From assembly GCA_963585895.1 (NCBI GenBank), contig CAUZXS010004307.1, forward strand, positions 1 through 64,000: 64,000 bases of DNA, written 5' to 3'. The notes beneath the pieces are model-generated. The model had not been told where the DNA came from. It saw nothing but the letters and a program-made list of their open reading frames with translations, and did not search any database. The translations under genes were made by a program, and so were the position numbers. Positions 63,803-64,000 of the stretch are shown here, piece after piece. How positions within the stretch are numbered: the stretch's first letter is position 1; every line of letters begins with the position of its first letter. The stretch is from Sepioteuthis lessoniana (lineage: Eukaryota > Mollusca > Cephalopoda > Myopsida > Loliginidae).

Positions 63803-64000
63803 ACATCAGTTGAAGGACGTTTTCTTCTTTGCTTTTAATGTACCTCTGGCTCTAATTTACTCGTATGCGTTGAGTCATTATCTTGCTTGAGCACAAATCC
63901 TAAGCCACTTTCCAGATGGAATTATGTGATTGCTTTACGGTTGGTATGAAAAATGGGGTTGCTGCCCTTTTACCAATTTTATAAATTGTAAACCCCCTTA

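Larger units (their letters stand above)
62625..64000 (-). mobile_element. Tc1-like element, 3' part, continues off the right edge
   Basis: The left terminal repeat TTGCCAGGCAAAAGTATTAG with GCCACC (62633-62658) is of the Tc1 CAGGCAAAAGT type. Minus-strand transposase sequence runs from 64000 down to a stop at 62841-62843. It is disrupted by a five-unit tandem duplication (63313-63802) and by a foreign segment (62865-63312). The other terminal repeat is outside the window. Confidence 0.82.
62841..64000 (-). pseudogene. Tc1-type transposase, C-terminal half, rearranged
   Basis: The minus strand near 63860-63905 reads FVLKQDNDSTHTSKL, which contains the second catalytic Asp. After a frameshift it reads NVLQLMSADLNPIELVWNEL (63740-63830) with the catalytic Glu, and QKDRAKQTTSVAHF, then two adjacent nonsense codons (TAG TAA), then LLQ. 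The expected following 30 or so residues are replaced by foreign sequence. The final KEDHFDE and stop at 62841-62864 match the usual KGGHFDE-type end of Tc1 transposases. Not functional. Confidence 0.82.

Overview
The window is non-coding, repeat-dense animal DNA. I find no host protein gene, no functional tRNA or rRNA gene and no CRISPR-like array. Evidence for a metazoan source: several tRNA-derived SINE families with pol III A and B boxes, 5'-truncated non-LTR retrotransposon (LINE) fragments, decayed Tc1/mariner transposons, a Penelope-like element with a GIY-YIG endonuclease, and abundant TA, AC, GA and GAAA microsatellites. The combination of SINEs and the YADD-type reverse transcriptase resembles cephalopod mollusc genomes (octopus, cuttlefish). 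That is a judgement from family resemblance, about 0.6 confident, and was not tested by a search.

Layout. (1) 1-15078: one tandem satellite of a 45-bp unit, roughly 335 copies. It is nearly perfect on the left and increasingly variant-rich towards the right edge, where it meets a SINE. (2) 15079-28710: nested SINEs, REP-D/REP-E copies, LTR-like repeats, a 908-bp mariner and LINE-Y fragments carrying a 12-copy 29-bp array. (3) 28721-30018: a 28-bp minisatellite of 46 units. (4) 30275-32680: purine-rich GAAA/GA tracts. (5) 32700-44556: more REP-D/E, SINE, LTR-like and LINE-X copies, several hairpin-forming inverted repeats, and a duplicated 34-bp-type array in which only one copy carries a LINE insertion. 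(6) 44557-46946: a 589-bp deleted Tc1 element and a 1548-bp Tc1 element with long inverted repeats. (7) 47000-62620: SINEs, LINE-X/LINE-Y fragments, a Penelope-like element at 54994-55994, the longest reverse transcriptase remnant (59785-60937) and many microsatellites. (8) 62625-64000: the 3' part of another Tc1 element, in which the segment encoding the catalytic glutamate is repeated five times.

Working family names used here: SINE-A (A box TGGTGTAATGGTTA, B box GAGTTCAAATCC), SINE-B (B box GGTTCAATCCC, 3' end GGTCGCCAACTTTACTTTT), SINE-C (A box TCGTGTAATGGTTA, B box GAGTTCGAACTC, AACC-rich tail), REP-D and REP-E (same about 200-bp head and same AACC-tailed 3' end, different tandem bodies), LINE-X (reverse transcriptase, ATG-repeat 3' tail), LINE-Y (Cys-rich C-terminal domain followed by an ARILRKVLE-type end), LTR-T (starts TGTTGTATATTGACC).

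The most notable relation is that the 45-bp satellite shares a 20-nt core, GTTACTTGAAACCATATAAC, with the degenerate roughly 48-bp repeats in REP-E bodies. This suggests the satellite is a recent expansion of the interior of a dispersed element. Long open frames across the satellite follow from a 45-bp period with one stop-free frame and are not evidence of a gene.
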